Shown here piece by piece: positions 48,038 through 60,800 of a stretch of 64,000 nucleotides of DNA. The notes under the pieces are model-generated. The model was not told the origin of the DNA, did no database searches, and worked only from the letters and a program-made list of their open reading frames with translations. Position 1 is the first letter of the stretch, and each line of letters starts with the position of its first letter. The stretch spans positions 291,001 through 355,000 of the forward strand of contig JAANDG010000058.1 in NCBI GenBank assembly GCA_036852015.1, read 5' to 3'. The stretch is from Pelodera strongyloides. Its lineage: Eukaryota > Nematoda > Chromadorea > Rhabditida > Rhabditidae. The position numbers and the translations under genes were made by a program.

Positions 48038-48287
48038 TGTGGAATAACGCGCGTTCTGTTTTGAAAGGGAAACTGACGAAACGCTGATAGTTCGCGGCGA
48101 AAATCTGGCGCGAAAGAAAAGTTCCGGCGGCGAGAATCTGGTGCAACGCGACGACTGGACGAAAATACGAAAAATGGTGCAGAATCAGATAAAATCTCTG
48201 TATTTCACGCAAATGGTACTCAATGCACTCGCGAGATCCTGGCGAGAGTCTGGCGTAGGTTGGCGGCTAGGGCTAGAGGTTCATATT

Positions 48288-50546
48288 TTAGGTCCACGAG
48301 GTTATGATAACATTGGATGACATTTTGTTTCTGCAAGCGTTGACAAAACCCTTGGGTGCCGAGTTTTTCTTAGTTTCCGAATCACTCGTAGTTGTGTGAT
48401 TATTGACGGTTTCAATTCTTCTCCTCAGTAGTATATTGCGAAGGGTGCGATTTGTTATTAGTAGGGTCCATGGCTGTAACATACACGCCAGCTCCATATT
48501 GTAAAAACTGAAATAAAAATCTCTGGCTCATGTAAAAATCTATGCCTTGTGTGGTTGAATGCTATATGGGCAAGTTATTATCTCTGAGAATACATTAGGC
48601 AGCTTGATGTTCCTTCCTTAGCACTTACAGTTGTTGCTACTTTATGTAATGCTCATGTACTATTTAATGTCTGCGAATACACATGATGACATGAAGTTAT
48701 AATTATAAGCAATTTTCTTACAACAATTCCGTGGTTACAACTTGCACGCCGGGATTGCCCAAGTATGTGTAACCGATGGCTTGTACGAGGGTTCTGATTG
48801 CTTCCAGTAGCATGGGAATAAACGTTATGGCTGAGCAGACCAATAACCTCCTGTCCTGGCGACTTACCACAGCTGTCATCTGAATTTTGCTTCGGCTTTT
48901 TTATGGGTACCGTAGAAACATTTCGCGTTCGCGTGCTATTTGTTTTATTTTGCTCGGCGGTTCTCTCATGACTATGAAATTTGCTATATTTTCTATATTC
49001 ATTTTTTTCGACTTATCTGCCATCTATCAATTGTGAATCTCCCTTTCTTTTTGTTAATTTGGATTACGATAATTAAATGACTCACTTTTACGCTTCGGCT
49101 CATTCTAATTGATAGACCATAAAATGTGCAGCAAATTCCTGCGACGGAAAGTCCTAGTATTGTTCCTTCAAACATGTCCAACTGAAATAGTCACGGCGCC
49201 AATTTTACGCATGGGTCTGCGGGCTGCACCGGTGCCGTGGCACAAGATGTCCAATATCCTAGGCATGCATGTGGCGCACAAGCTGGGCGGGTAAAATTGG
49301 GCCAAGAAATTAAACTGTCCGACCTGTGCTAGCGGCGGATTTCCATACATTTGTAAAACTCCACTTGGTAAATATACGAGTATTGTTTGAAGGTCGAAAA
49401 AGATAAGCGCTACTGCGTTGATGCCAATGGCGATAGTCCATTGTATAGCGAAACATAAAAGAGCCGTATTGTGAGTCCAGATCTGGGAATAAAAGTTAAG
49501 TTCCGGTACTCCGGGAGCATATGTGCCATCCATGATCATATGCAATGTTTAAAAAGAGGTCCGTCAGCGCGGGACAGTGGGTCCAATTTTGTGCGTCATG
49601 CACGCATCAGGTGTGGAGTGTTTAGTTTAAAATTTCACTGCGCTCCCGTCACAAACTGTGCCAATTTTTGCGCCAAGTGTTCTGGCCACCTTTTCCAGTG
49701 CGATTTCCACCGCTAGTAGAACAAATATGGTTGATATCACCAACATTTCGAATTGTAGGAACAATGAAAGCAGGAATTATTTAAAAGTGTTTCTGCAGTG
49801 CCCTCTGCAGCTGAAAAGAAAAATCGATAGGGTGCAATAACCAACAGTTGACAAGTATTACCGTTGAATAGGTGTATGGCTTCTTGAATATTGTATACCG
49901 ATTGACGGCGAACGGAATATATCCAAGGAATAACGCAGACCTGGTGGTCAAAACGGCGAGGTACTGGAACCTAGGACGATATATATGTACTTGACGTTGA
50001 ACCACACAAACAAATAATAATTACCCTCATAAATCACCAAATGAATAAATAAGGAAAGTAACCAGATAAAATCCCCACTTGATCATGTCGCCATTGATTT
50101 GAGGAGTAAAGAAATGAAAGTATCGATACTTTCGCGGTCGAAACGATCCCTCCATAACTATGAAGAAGGCAAAGTCAGTGATTGCCTGCATATGAATTGT
50201 AAGCAAATCAAAATAATTAATCTTATTAGAGAGGGAGAGAGGGAGAGAGAGAGAGAAATGGGCAGACAGAAAGACAGGTAGTGAGAGTGGTGAGGAAGAT
50301 ATAAATAGATGAATGGAGATAAAGAGTGAAAGAGGTAGAGCAAGCCTGGAAAGTGGCGTTTACCCTTACATGATATCGTAGTAGATCGTAGAAAACTGAC
50401 GAAAACTTTGGGTTCTTCTTTCGTTGCTGAAGGTAGATCAAGATCAAAATGATCAAATATACTATAGCAGAAGAATAAATAACAATCATCAATAATATCT
50501 GTCCTATGCCAAAATCGGGCAATGGTGGTAGCATAAATCCTTCCAT
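48288..50546 (-). CDS. Srg-class seven-helix chemoreceptor B
   Basis: Seven exons, 5' to 3' on the - strand: 50370-50546, 50079-50185, 49862-49970, 49324-49482, 49086-49181, 48722-48879 and 48288-48507, for 341 aa. Exons 1-6 have exactly the lengths of receptors A and C. Landmarks are DFGIGQILLM and SSVFYDLLRYH (exon 1), SFRPRKYRYFHFF (exon 2), the IPFAVNRYTIFKKP Asn-Arg motif (exon 3), IWTHNTALLCF (exon 4), MSRSVK (exon 5), RRLLVCSAITFIPML (exon 6), and LQPWTLLITNRTLRNILL followed by a polar tail of about 45 residues (exon 7). The start follows a TTTTTTTCAG acceptor by 20 nt. It is diverged enough from A and C to have its own ligand; the ligand is unknown. Confidence 0.86.
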
Positions 50547-52784
50547 TTATTTGAATTATTTATCGATCTGAAAAAAACATTGGTTGATAAAGAAAAAGAA
50601 ATATGTAATAAACGCATATTGACGCAGTAGTGACATGCCAACATGGACACTAATATGAGGTTAATCTAGTGTGTGTGCAAGTGCGCATTTCGCATATGTG
50701 TGTAAATGTGCTTGTTTGTGTGTCCGTGTATGTATTTATGTGTGCGCGCTGTGTAAGTATCTCCATATATGTGTGCGCGCTGTGTAGGTGTGTCCGTGTG
50801 TGTATGTATGTTTGTATATGAGCATGTGTTTACGTGCTGTGTAGATGTGTTCATGTGTGTATGTATATATGTGTATGAACGTGTGTTTGCGTATGTATAT
50901 GTGTGCGCGCGCTGTGTAGGTGTGTCAACATGGCCTATGTGTGTATGAATGTGTGTATGTATGTGCGCGCGCTGCGTAGGTGTGTCCATGTGTTATCTAT
51001 GTGTCTACGAATGTGTGTATATGTGTGTGCAGTTTGACGATTTGCTAATCGTGTGAGCAAACAGGTCAAAATTAAAAGTAAAATTACTTAGTTTTAGGTA
51101 AGGGCGTGGCTTTTGTTCAGGAAGTGAAACAAAGATTGACCAAGCACACACATTTGTGGTTTCATGCCTCATGCATGCGTGTGAACGACTACAAATTGTA
51201 GTCTACAATAAACAGAGGATTAGTAATCGTTTACCCAAAATAAGTTTTTGTTTTGGGGACATATGCCTTGTACTTGACGTAGTTTTGTGAGACAGAATAT
51301 GAAGTTAATTTTAGCAAGGCCAAATTAATTTTTGGTACAAATTCACTTGCCGTCGCCAAAAAGGATCCACTACAATGAAGCAGCATATCCCTTCGATCGA
51401 GCGGTTTGATTTTCTAAAAATGGTGCTCCAAAAGGTGTTCAAATCCAATTGGCGCACCCGCGACGCTCTTTGTGAAGGAGAAACAGTTGCGTCAAAATAT
51501 GAATTCAAACGGTTTGCGCACCACTGGGATACCACCTGAGCGCCCTAGATGGGTTTCAAGTTGCATGAGCAAAGATGTCACAATCTTATTGAAATTTGGA
51601 GAGGGGGGGGGGGATTTTCCGAAGATCGGTAGGTTTAGAACTCGTGTTTCGTTTTAAAAGGGGCTTATCTAAATAGACGGTAAAACATTTTAGTCTGCTA
51701 ACAATAAGAAGGTCTGGTGCGCTGAGATATTAAATACTCAAACTACTCGTGTGCGCGTTTATAACTTCAAAACTATTCCTACTAAATCCCTACACAAACT
51801 ACAAACTATATGTGAGTAAAAGACAAAAACAAGAAAAGACCAGGAAAGCGGGCTTTAAACAATTCGACAAAAGATAATTAGTAGAAATAAGCCCGTAATT
51901 GATACCACTCAACGAATTAGAACATTCAGAAAAATAATAAAAAAGAACGAAGGTCCTTTCTTTAATTAGAGTGTTAGTGCGTGTCCGACTAATTTTAAGC
52001 CGAAATGTTTGGTAATGAGTTCCGGGTAACGCTTTTCTTTATTCAGTGAATATCAATCAGTACCATATTATGCTATAGGTTATGTCATGATCGATCAACC
52101 GCCCTAAATCTGCATGCAGTGCATTGGAATGCAGTTGTCCAACCTACGCTTCACAAACCCCTACGATCCTTCCGGTCATTGGCGGGCCCGAGGTGCGCTA
52201 TTTTTTCGTCCTGCCCATTTTACGGTCCCATCTAGGCCTAGGGAACGCCATAAACAGAAACTCATGACGATTTTATTCAAGGAACTCCTTTCCACATGGC
52301 TTGGCGCAACAAATTTAATTCACAGCACATTTCCTATACACTGAAGTTATGAAAAGATAATTCCTAATTGGCTCAATTCCTTTCCTTAGATCTTTGCTTA
52401 TGTTTTATAAATATCTCACTATTAGTAACGCCTGACTAACTGTGAAGAATGTATACAGTGGTCAATTCTGCACAAACCAACTACAAATGTGGAAATAAAA
52501 GTTCACGTTCACTTTGCTTCATTTTTGTGATATCACATTATTTCCACAATCACCATGCATAAACTATAGAATGAACTGAAGAATGTAGGATTCAGGGTCC
52601 CGTTTTTTTGTGGAAGTTAGCAAATTATGGAATGTTGCAAAATTGCTCTGCTCTGCTCAAAAAAGCGTGCTCTGCGCTTTCGTTTTCTGCGAAGCGCATC
52701 AATGGCTCACTTGGGCAAGTATGGGAAATGAACTTAGAAACTCATTGATCAATTCAGGTACTCGAATACATATGGAGATGACCC
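50547..52784. other. Intergenic region with TG-rich microsatellite
   Basis: From about 50665 to 51030 it is a degenerate TG-rich tract with GCGCGCTGTGTAGGTGTG units. The rest is unremarkable AT-rich DNA with a G-run at 51602-51613. No gene seen. Confidence 0.55.
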
Positions 52785-52820
52785 GCGTGGTCCAACCATG
52801 GACCCTTCTAGTGTTCTAGT

Positions 52821-53000
52821 AACCCTTATGATTGAACAAAACGTTACAAACTCCTTTTGATTTACTTCGAATTTGCGTGTTGTGGCATATTTTACTACCA
52901 CTTTATTATGTTTTATTGATTTAGTATGTGTATTTTATAACACAAACTGCACGTTACATTGCTTTCTTTGATTGTCTTTGTGCGTAATAAATTATTATAA
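52821..53000. repeat. Dispersed repeat of about 165 bp (copy 2)
   Basis: Homologous to 42352-42518 in receptor A intron 3, both ending TAATAAATTATTATAAT. Here it interrupts the pseudogene exon between the LLV and NRP codons. Confidence 0.8.
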
Positions 53001-53025
53001 TCAACCGTCCGCTTCGTGATATATT

Positions 53026-53519
53026 CTAAAAGGAGGAGGAGGCTCACGATATCTAAGTGTTCAATTTCTTTTCTCTTTCGAAAAAAGCATGCCTTGTGAA
53101 GCGCACTCCGGCCATTGAAAAGAATAAATCAATATAAAGAATTCTATCAAATTATTTTTCTTATTAGACCGCTCACTTCAATGATGGGCATGCAAATCTG
53201 TATTTGATTGGAAAATGAATTGTAAATTTACATGTTCAGCTTCGAAATCTACACAGCATACGATAGATTTTTTTATTTGACTTCAAGTTATTTAGATTAA
53301 CTAATTCCTTAAAAACTAACCTGTTGCGTTTATTTATTTATTTATTTATTAAATAACACCACAGGGTGTGCATCACAATGAAATGATGAAAAGAAAGTAG
53401 TATATAACTCGTCGTGTTGTCGTTAAAACGCTTGTATGTTTTTGGAAGATCAAAGCGCCATTTTTCGATAAAAGGAAAGAAATATAGGGTGTATTTTCCG
53501 TGAGCCTCCTCATTTTTAA
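53026..53519. mobile_element. Foldback element, GGAGGCTCACGAG family
   Basis: The left end AAAGGAGGAGGAGGCTCACG pairs with CCGTGAGCCTCCTCATTTTT at the right. The AAATGAATTG/ATTTGACTTC inner words match the copy at 59270-59691. It abuts the next element through a shared TTTAAA. Confidence 0.75.
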
Positions 53520-54454
53520 AGGGACAGGCCCATGAGAAAAAAGTTGTCCTTAATTTACTTACACAGCGTGTCCGGAATTTTAGAAATGCTTCTGTGAAAA
53601 CCGCATTTCTTTACACCTAGAACTCGCAAAGTTATTCTCCGGCAAACTTTCGGCCAGGTACCGTAGTCAGAATCAATTTTTGCGCTTTTGGGCATTACAG
53701 TATTGGAAACGCCCTGTTAATATCATAGGAATGATTTTCATTCGTTTTAACATTACTTTGAAGAGAAAGGATGAAAATAAACAGATATAAACCGTAAAAA
53801 CGTTCTGACTGTTCCAACTATCGTTGAAACTGGTTGAATCGTAACTATAAACAGTTCGTTTTACTAGGAATCACTATTGTCTATAAGATTGGATTTCTAG
53901 TACGTAATTAGCATGGAATCATATGGAATATAAGGAGCTCTCCACAGGGAGCAGGTATGGCCACGCCCTCTGGAGTCTGACCCCGTTTGACTCTGGTGCG
54001 CGACCCGATCTGATCTACAAAGGTTGGCAGACCCAAAAAACTGCTGTGTTCCTGCTGAGCCCTAACGGCTGAAGAAGTGGTGGTACGGAGCGTCGGAGTG
54101 ACCAGCGACGAGAGGGAGAAGAAACCTCAGTCGTCGGGTGGTGGTAGCGCGGCCCGGAGCCCCCCATTTCCCCCGCGGACTCGTCAACGACTGAAGACTC
54201 CAGACTCCAGATCTACTGCCTTGCACTCTTGTCTCAATAAATAGTGTTTGGAATACTGTGTGTTTGTCAAAGTTCTGGAACCTCCGGGAACCAGACTACT
54301 GACTACGGTACGCGGCCGAACAGTTTGCCGGGGAATAACTCTCTGATTTCTTGGTGTAAAGAAATGCTGTTTTCACAGAAGTATTTCTAAAATTCCGGAC
54401 ATCCTGTTTAAATAAATTAAGGACAACTTTTTTCTCATGGGCCTCTCCCTTTAA
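53516..54454. mobile_element. Foldback MITE, GGGA(G/C)AGGCCCA family, interrupted
   Basis: Left terminus TTTAAAGGGACAGGCCCATG and right terminus CATGGGCCTCTCCCTTTAA. The two arms are homologous to 56520-56976, but the centre is split by a 488-bp insertion at 53811-54298. Confidence 0.85.
53811..54298 (+). mobile_element. Candidate solo LTR
   Basis: This segment interrupts a foldback whose uninterrupted sequence is known from the copy at 56520. It is flanked by the direct repeat CTGAC (53806-53810 and 54299-54303), begins TG, and carries an AATAAA signal at 54236 followed by a TGTGTGTTTGT stretch, as in LTR R/U5 regions. It ends TA rather than the usual CA. Orientation is inferred from the polyadenylation signal. 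Confidence 0.6.
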
Positions 54455-54933
54455 TGAAGAAGCGGACTTCTCCGACAACGATGGTGAGTACCAGTGCAGG
54501 AAGTATAGCTAAGACAACGACCGATCTTTATGGATTTATATATATATTTTTTAAATGTTTTGTATGAATTATTTATTTCAAAGTGTGCAGTTGTGTTTGT
54601 TTTGTTAAACGTTTTCATCGGATGCGAGCGATCATCTTACGAAATAAAAGAAATAAGACACATATTTTTCATCCGCTTCCTCCATTCTTCCTGAAATAAA
54701 CCAATTTGCTGGAAGTTCCATCGTTTGTTTTCCACCTGTTTACGGCTGGCTGCTGCTTTATATTCATCAGATTTGGATTCTTTCATAACATCCATAAAAG
54801 TCTAGTAATTAGCATTTTAGTTGCTCTTTCCAAAAACTACAAACGAAGTTAGTAAATAAACATGTTGCTGATCAAATTGTACAAGCCTCGAGATTGTTTA
54901 TGCATGTTGATGTGTGAAGTCGAGCGAATGTTA

Positions 54934-55110
54934 AAGCGAAATAATGGCCGATTTTTGAAACGTAAGGTGGGCAACTGCATTCCATATGTTTTGATGAAAA
55001 TGAAATAATTAGAATAAAAAAATCGAGTTCAATTCGAGCTCACTTAGCGCAAATACATATAAATTTTAGTGCGCGTCATATGTTTCAAAAAAGCGGCCAT
55101 TATTTTGCTT
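54934..55110. mobile_element. MITE, TTAAAGCGAAATAATGGCC family
   Basis: Starts TTAAAGCGAAATAATGGCCG and ends GGCCATTATTTTGCTT. The centre has AATCGAGTTCAATTCGAGCT. Same family as 47071-47224. Confidence 0.8.
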
Positions 55111-56519
55111 GCAGTTGGGAATGGCACTTGTATTATTAAAACTAACTTTCTAGCTTCCTCTGGAAATAAAATAAGCCTTCGACAAAAAAATATCAATAGA
55201 TTTGTAGTATTCTTGGTTAGTTAATTATGCCTCGTGAACAGGAATAACTGTACGCAAACCAACTCCCACGAATGCGTGTGGTGAAAACAGTGGTAGAATG
55301 GTACTTTTTCTGAAGCTTGCGTAATGGGGTTTCAACGGATAGCAAATTTTCCCTGATTTTGCTCAAAAGTATGAAAAAATCCACCGTATCTAGGATGTCT
55401 AGGAACCACACGAGAATGTTTACAATCTGCTGCAGCGGCAGTGGCCACGGGACCTTTTTTCAAGCCGGCATGAACTCTGCATTCACCCCTTGTATTTGTT
55501 TACAGCATGGAAAATTTCTATAATGTGGACATTTTTAAAGATGTGGGCAAAAATACTTTAGTATACGTATACACCCGAAGTTGCCAATTGATACATGGAA
55601 GGAAACCGAACGGTTTTTTGCATACATTGAAGCCCCATAAAGGACCGGTGAAGTCGCTTAGAAAGTTTAAATAATTAGTAAACATATAATTGAGAATTTT
55701 CTACACCAGAAAACACTTATAAAGGTTGCCACATCATGCATTCAATCCCTTTACAAAAATTCCACATGATTCACTATTTGTGTTAATTGGGAGAAACTAC
55801 GTTTACATAATTTATTTTTAGTTTTAACTCATTAGAAATGCCTGACTAACTGAAAACAATGAATTTTCATTCAACAGAGATCAGCTCTCAAAAATCAAAA
55901 TGACGAACGTTTACAAGGTATGTCAGGTATGTGATCTTGAATGTGAGTGGTTCACTTCATTTTTTTCGAGTTTCTTTTGAGTTGCCATGAAGTTCGATCC
56001 AATCTTCTTACTATATAAAAGAGTAACTGTAGCGTAATTTGCATACCGATGTGCGTTACGGAAATGCAAATTTCGTGTTCGGGTATAAAAAGAGTTTCGC
56101 AGCTCCATATCGAAGTATGCATCTGCATATGCGATTGTTTCCTATTATGTGAATTTCTTATGATACGTGTGAAGTTTTGTATATAAGTATGTCCATGCTA
56201 AACCAATCAAATTTCCATGTAAGTCGACTCAGGCGGCGTGAGCCCACTGGTATTCAAATATTCTCTCTGCTGAAAATACAGCCTATTGATTTCTGAATTA
56301 ACACAAGTGAATCGTTTTACAATTTTTGTATTTTGCGCGCACATATTGAGATGCATGTTGGTTAACTAACTGCATTCCCATGTACTATTTGCAAATTTAT
56401 GCGACCGTCTTGAATGTCTGCGACACAACCTCCTTAATTTCACTTCAAGAGAAAGTACATTTTAGTATTCAGTACATAGTGAACGAGTACACAACAAACA
56501 ATAACTTTTGACTCAATAG

Positions 56520-56976
56520 TTAAAGGGAGAGGCCCACGAGGAAAAAGTTTTCCTCAATTTATTTGTACAGAATGTCCGGAATTTCATAAATATTACTGTG
56601 AAAACCGCAATGCTTGAAGCCTAGAACTCACTGAGTTATTCTCCGGCAAACAGTTCGGCCAGGTACCGTAGCCAGAAACAATTTTTCCGCTTTTAGGGCA
56701 TTACTGTATTGGAAACGCCTCTTTATAAACGTAGGAATGATCTTTAGTCGCTCGACTAGTATTATGTAGAGAAAGAATTCAAATGAACGGATATCAACCG
56801 TAAAAACGAAATTTGACTTGCTGGCTACGGTACCTGGCCGAACTGTTTGACGGGGAATAACTCTCTGAGTTTTAGGCTTCAAGCAATGCTGTTTTCACGG
56901 TAATATTTCTGAAGTACCGGACATTCTGTACAAGTAAATTGAGGACAACTTACTTCTCGTGGGCCTCCCCTTTAAA
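56520..56976. mobile_element. Foldback MITE, GGGAGAGGCCCACGAG family (copy 4)
   Basis: Termini TTAAAGGGAGAGGCCCACGA and GTGGGCCTCCCCTTTAAA, uninterrupted. The inner arms around GGTACC(T)GGCCGAACTG repeat in inverted order. It serves as the reference for dating the insertion in 53516-54454. Confidence 0.85.
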
Positions 56977-57832
56977 GGGCCTGTCAAGGGGGTTCTGCGC
57001 AGAAACGCATCTCCTGGCGCAGACTAAGTAATCTCGAAAGGCGCCCAATACAGTAAACCCATAAAAATGGCGCCAGAATAAATTTTGTCATAAATACGAG
57101 ATTTTGCCATAAACGTGAACAAAACCTGCCGCAACGCACGCAAACGGGTGCGTTGCGGCGAGCCGGTAATTCAAATCGTCCCTTGGACAGCGATTCGGCT
57201 TAGCTCTGTCCACACGACTCGAATCCCATACTGAAGGAGTTTTTTTGGAGGGGTTTGAAATTGTTTTTCTTCTTACATGAAAGTTTTTATTTTTATGTTT
57301 ATTGTTATTTTTAGTTTATTTTTATTTTCACTTTCCTTACCTTCAAAACGCAAGCTTTTTTTTCAGCCCAACATGCAAAACCGGCTTGACATTCCTTCAA
57401 ATGAACAATATTTTGTCTTACTGGCAAACGAATGATTTTTTTATATTGTAATATTATAAAACTTCATCCTAGCGCACATGAGTAGGCCAACAGGGGCATA
57501 AAAGATGTGATTGTAGCAAGTAAACCATTGAGAAATACTATACTATTGAAAAATGCTGATTACAAAAATGGACCACACATGCATATCAAACACTTGTATC
57601 TGATGTGAGCATTCAAGCTTCACGGCTCTCTGAAAAATGGCGATTTCACATATGTATAAAATCTATAGAAAAATGTTCAACTATTTATTTATTTTCGCTC
57701 GCAAGAATAAATGCTGAACGAATGAATAACTGTTACCTATTACCTACCTACGAACTTGTCATGTTGACAGCGTATGCTCGCTGAAAGCAGAATGCTTTTT
57801 CAAAAATTTCCGATTCAGAAAAAAAAGAAGTC

Positions 57833-60800
57833 ATGGAACAGCCGACGACACGGCCACCTACTCCTAATTTGGGAATAGGTCAGATTATCTTGATGTCAAT
57901 CTCGTATACTTCTGCTCTTTTATACGTTACCATACTGATAATAATCACCAAACAACGAAAAAAGAATCCTCTATTTTCATCGGTTTTCTACGATATTTTG
58001 AGGTATCAGGTGAGCCAACTTATCCGTGAAATACAAGTCTGGTTTGCAATATATTTAGGCCTAGGTTTATGTTGTTCAGTCGTAACTATAATGACGTACT
58101 GTTTGTTATTCATACCAATATAATATGCTACTAGCTACGATTATAATTATAAGGAATACTCCTTGCACAATTAATTAACTGGCAGCGTGGCTGAAGCTTA
58201 TAACATAAGCAACGTCGTAGGCAAGTCCAATATCGCTGTGATGTTCACTTCTTTTAGGCAGTTACCGACTTTGCATTTTTTCTTCTCTTGGAAGTGTTTT
58301 TTCGACCGAGAAAATACCGCTATTTCGACCTTTTTGACGCTGTTCGGGACAAAAACGCTGTCAAGTAAACGGCATACTTATAAACTTCTAGTCCTGTTTG
58401 CTTTTTGTGCAGTCTTTCACCTTTGTGCGGCGAAGCTGCTAACTGTAGTAGATTGTCCTTATTGTGTTGGCAAAAGTTTGTGTATAAATATAAGCGAGCT
58501 TAGCGGTTCTATACCAAGTAAAAATTAATATGTAAAGAAGCCGTATGTTCACATTTAGTTACCACTACCTAGCAATGATTACCATTCGAGGAGCACTTTT
58601 CCTTGGATATATCATCTTTGCACTAAATCGGTACACTATATACAAGAAACCGTTTTCATACGCAAAGGTGAGTTTGTCTGAAAAAGGATATGTACTGCAT
58701 CCATGCGATCTCATCATATTCATACATCACTATGACGTTTACTAGACGCAATCACTGCCAAAAGTACAGTTTTGTTTTGTCCATAAAAATCTGAAAGCCT
58801 ATGTGGGACAGTGGGACAGTTTATTTATCGAAGAAATGATAGATCAAAGAACGTTTGACCGTTTTAATAAATGGGTGAAGATGTTCCAAACGAATTGCCT
58901 CTTTCAATCAGATTTGGACCCCGAGAACCGCTTTCCTGTGTTTTATTTTATCGTGGATCGTTCCACTTACTATCAATCTAGCCGCCTTTACATTTCTCGA
59001 CCTGGATATAGACCTTCGCTATGTTAACAATGGAATACTCCAGATTTTCGGCAATAAGGCATTCGGACAGGTCCGGTTTCTAAAAGAAAGTGAAAATGCA
59101 GAACCTGGCAAGCTCACCGCTAGAGTTCCATCACAATTATAAAAATGACACAGGCCCACCGATATAAACCTGTATTTATTATTTGACAAACTAAATGTTA
59201 TTCAGATTCACCCTGGTGAAGTGTTTCCGGTGCGCTTTACTACTATAGGTATCGTAGTCTCACCTTTGGTTAAAGGAGGAGGTTCACGAGAATGAAGTGC
59301 TCAAATGGTTTCCTTTTACCGACAGACGATGGTATTAAATTCCGAAAGACATACTTTACAAAGCAAAAGCTTTTAATTGGAAGGGGTAAATTAATATGAA
59401 ACTATGAATTATATCAAAAATTTTGGATAGTAGTAAATAGTTGATTTCCATAGTGGGCATGCAAATTTTGTGCTGGCTTGCAAAATGACTTGCAAATTTG
59501 CATGTTTAGCATTGAAATCTGCCTTGCATACGATATGTTATTTTATTTGACTTCGAGTTCTTTAGATTAATTAATTCCACCAAACTAAAGCGCTGAACCT
59601 TATACTGCTTGTTTTTTGGAAGGTCAAACCATCATCCGCCGATAAAATTAAACTATTTGAGCACTTCATTCTCGTGAGCCTCCTCCTTTAAAGGGACAGG
59701 ACCATCAAAGTAAACCTATATTTACGAAACGTTCATAATGTATATAAAGCATTTTTATTACAATATATACAAACCAAATTTCACCTAATTTCGCCCTCGA
59801 GGACTTTTTCCGATGTGCTCATCCTCATATGTATACCATAAAGCTGCAGACTTCCAAGGTGTATATGCAAATCTAGCTCGCATTTTAATTTCTTGATAAA
59901 TTTGCGTAGACAGCTTCGATCTCTGCAGTTTTACGGTATACATATGATGATGAGCACATCGGAAAAAGTCCTCGAGGGCGAAAGTAGGTGAAATTGGGTT
60001 TGTATATATTGTAATAAAAATGCTCTATATACATTATGAATACGTCGTAAATATAGGTTTACTTTGATGGGCCTGTCCCTTTAAGGTGTATATGCAAATG
60101 ACCATGAAAATGATTTAACTGTTCTTCCCAAGGTCTGTCTACGGTACCTATAATAGTAAAGTGCACCGGAAACACTTCACAGGGTGAAACTGAATGATAT
60201 TTAGTTTGTATATATTGTAATAAACACTCTTTGTATGAATTATGATCAAATAATAAATATAGGTTTATATCGGTGGGCCTGACCCTTTAAGTACAATCGA
60301 CGTTGACAGACAACATTTTCAGCTCGACTCTTACCAAGCGACCATATGTGGTGCCCTCGTGTGCACAATTTGCTGTGTTTTATACACGTCTTCGATCAGA
60401 ATGAGCCGAAGTGTAACAGTGGGTTCATAACTTGGACTTCCTTATTTTAACGTTAATGTTTGTTGTGCCTGCGACGTCGTTACGGCGTGCAATCCGCGCG
60501 GAACAAAGAACACGCTGTTATACAACTGTTTGGCTCATTGTCAGCCCTTTCGTGTTCAAATAGCGTAAGTTAACTGGCATTTGGCCACCGCCGGTTATAT
60601 CTAACGTTCCGATTTCAGCTCCCATCCATGGTGGGCAAACATGAAAGACGGCTTCTACTCTGCTCGATTGTAACCTTTCTTCCAATGATTACAGAAGCAG
60701 TTAGGAATGTTGTCCAAATTATAGGATTCACATATTTTGACATCCCAGAAGTGCAAGTCATCACGGCAGAAATTTTGTGAGTTATACGGAATCTCTCCAT

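Larger units (their letters stand above)
43559..48287. other. Intergenic region between receptors A and B, repeats only
   Basis: A 4.7 kb stretch without a gene. It contains a short GC-rich island (43615-43705), a GA-rich tract (44940-45295), the elements at 45490-45597, 46607-47067, 47071-47224 and 47292-48037, and another GC-rich island from 48060 to about 48270. Confidence 0.6.
52785..54540 (+). pseudogene. Shattered last exon of a fourth Srg-type receptor
   Basis: Three pieces in order match the last exon of receptors A and C. The first (about 52760-52820) covers the start of the exon through CAACCATGGACCCTTCTAGTG. The second (about 53002-53025) is CAACCGTCCGCTTCGTGATAT. The third (about 54452-54505) contains CTTCTCCGACAACGATGGTG. 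Between them lie a 165-bp dispersed repeat, a GGAGGCTCACGAG element, and a foldback that itself contains a solo-LTR candidate. No other receptor exons are visible upstream, so this is a fragment of a dead gene. Confidence 0.82.
54541..57832. other. Intergenic region upstream of receptor C
   Basis: Holds the elements at 54934-55110 and 56520-56976 and a small palindrome at about 57124-57161 (CCGCAACGCACGCAAACGGG and complement). Short frames on the - strand near 55217-55411 and 55923-56108 lack splice or homology support. No gene called. Confidence 0.55.
59148..60290. mobile_element. Outer foldback split by two later insertions
   Basis: The left arm ACAGGCCCACCGATATAAAC (59151) and the right arm TTTATATCGGTGGGCCTGA (about 60263) are inverted copies, as are GTGAAGTGTTTCCGGTGC and complement further in. 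The middle is occupied by separate complete elements at 59270-59691 and 59686-60084. All lie in intron 4 of receptor C. Confidence 0.82.
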
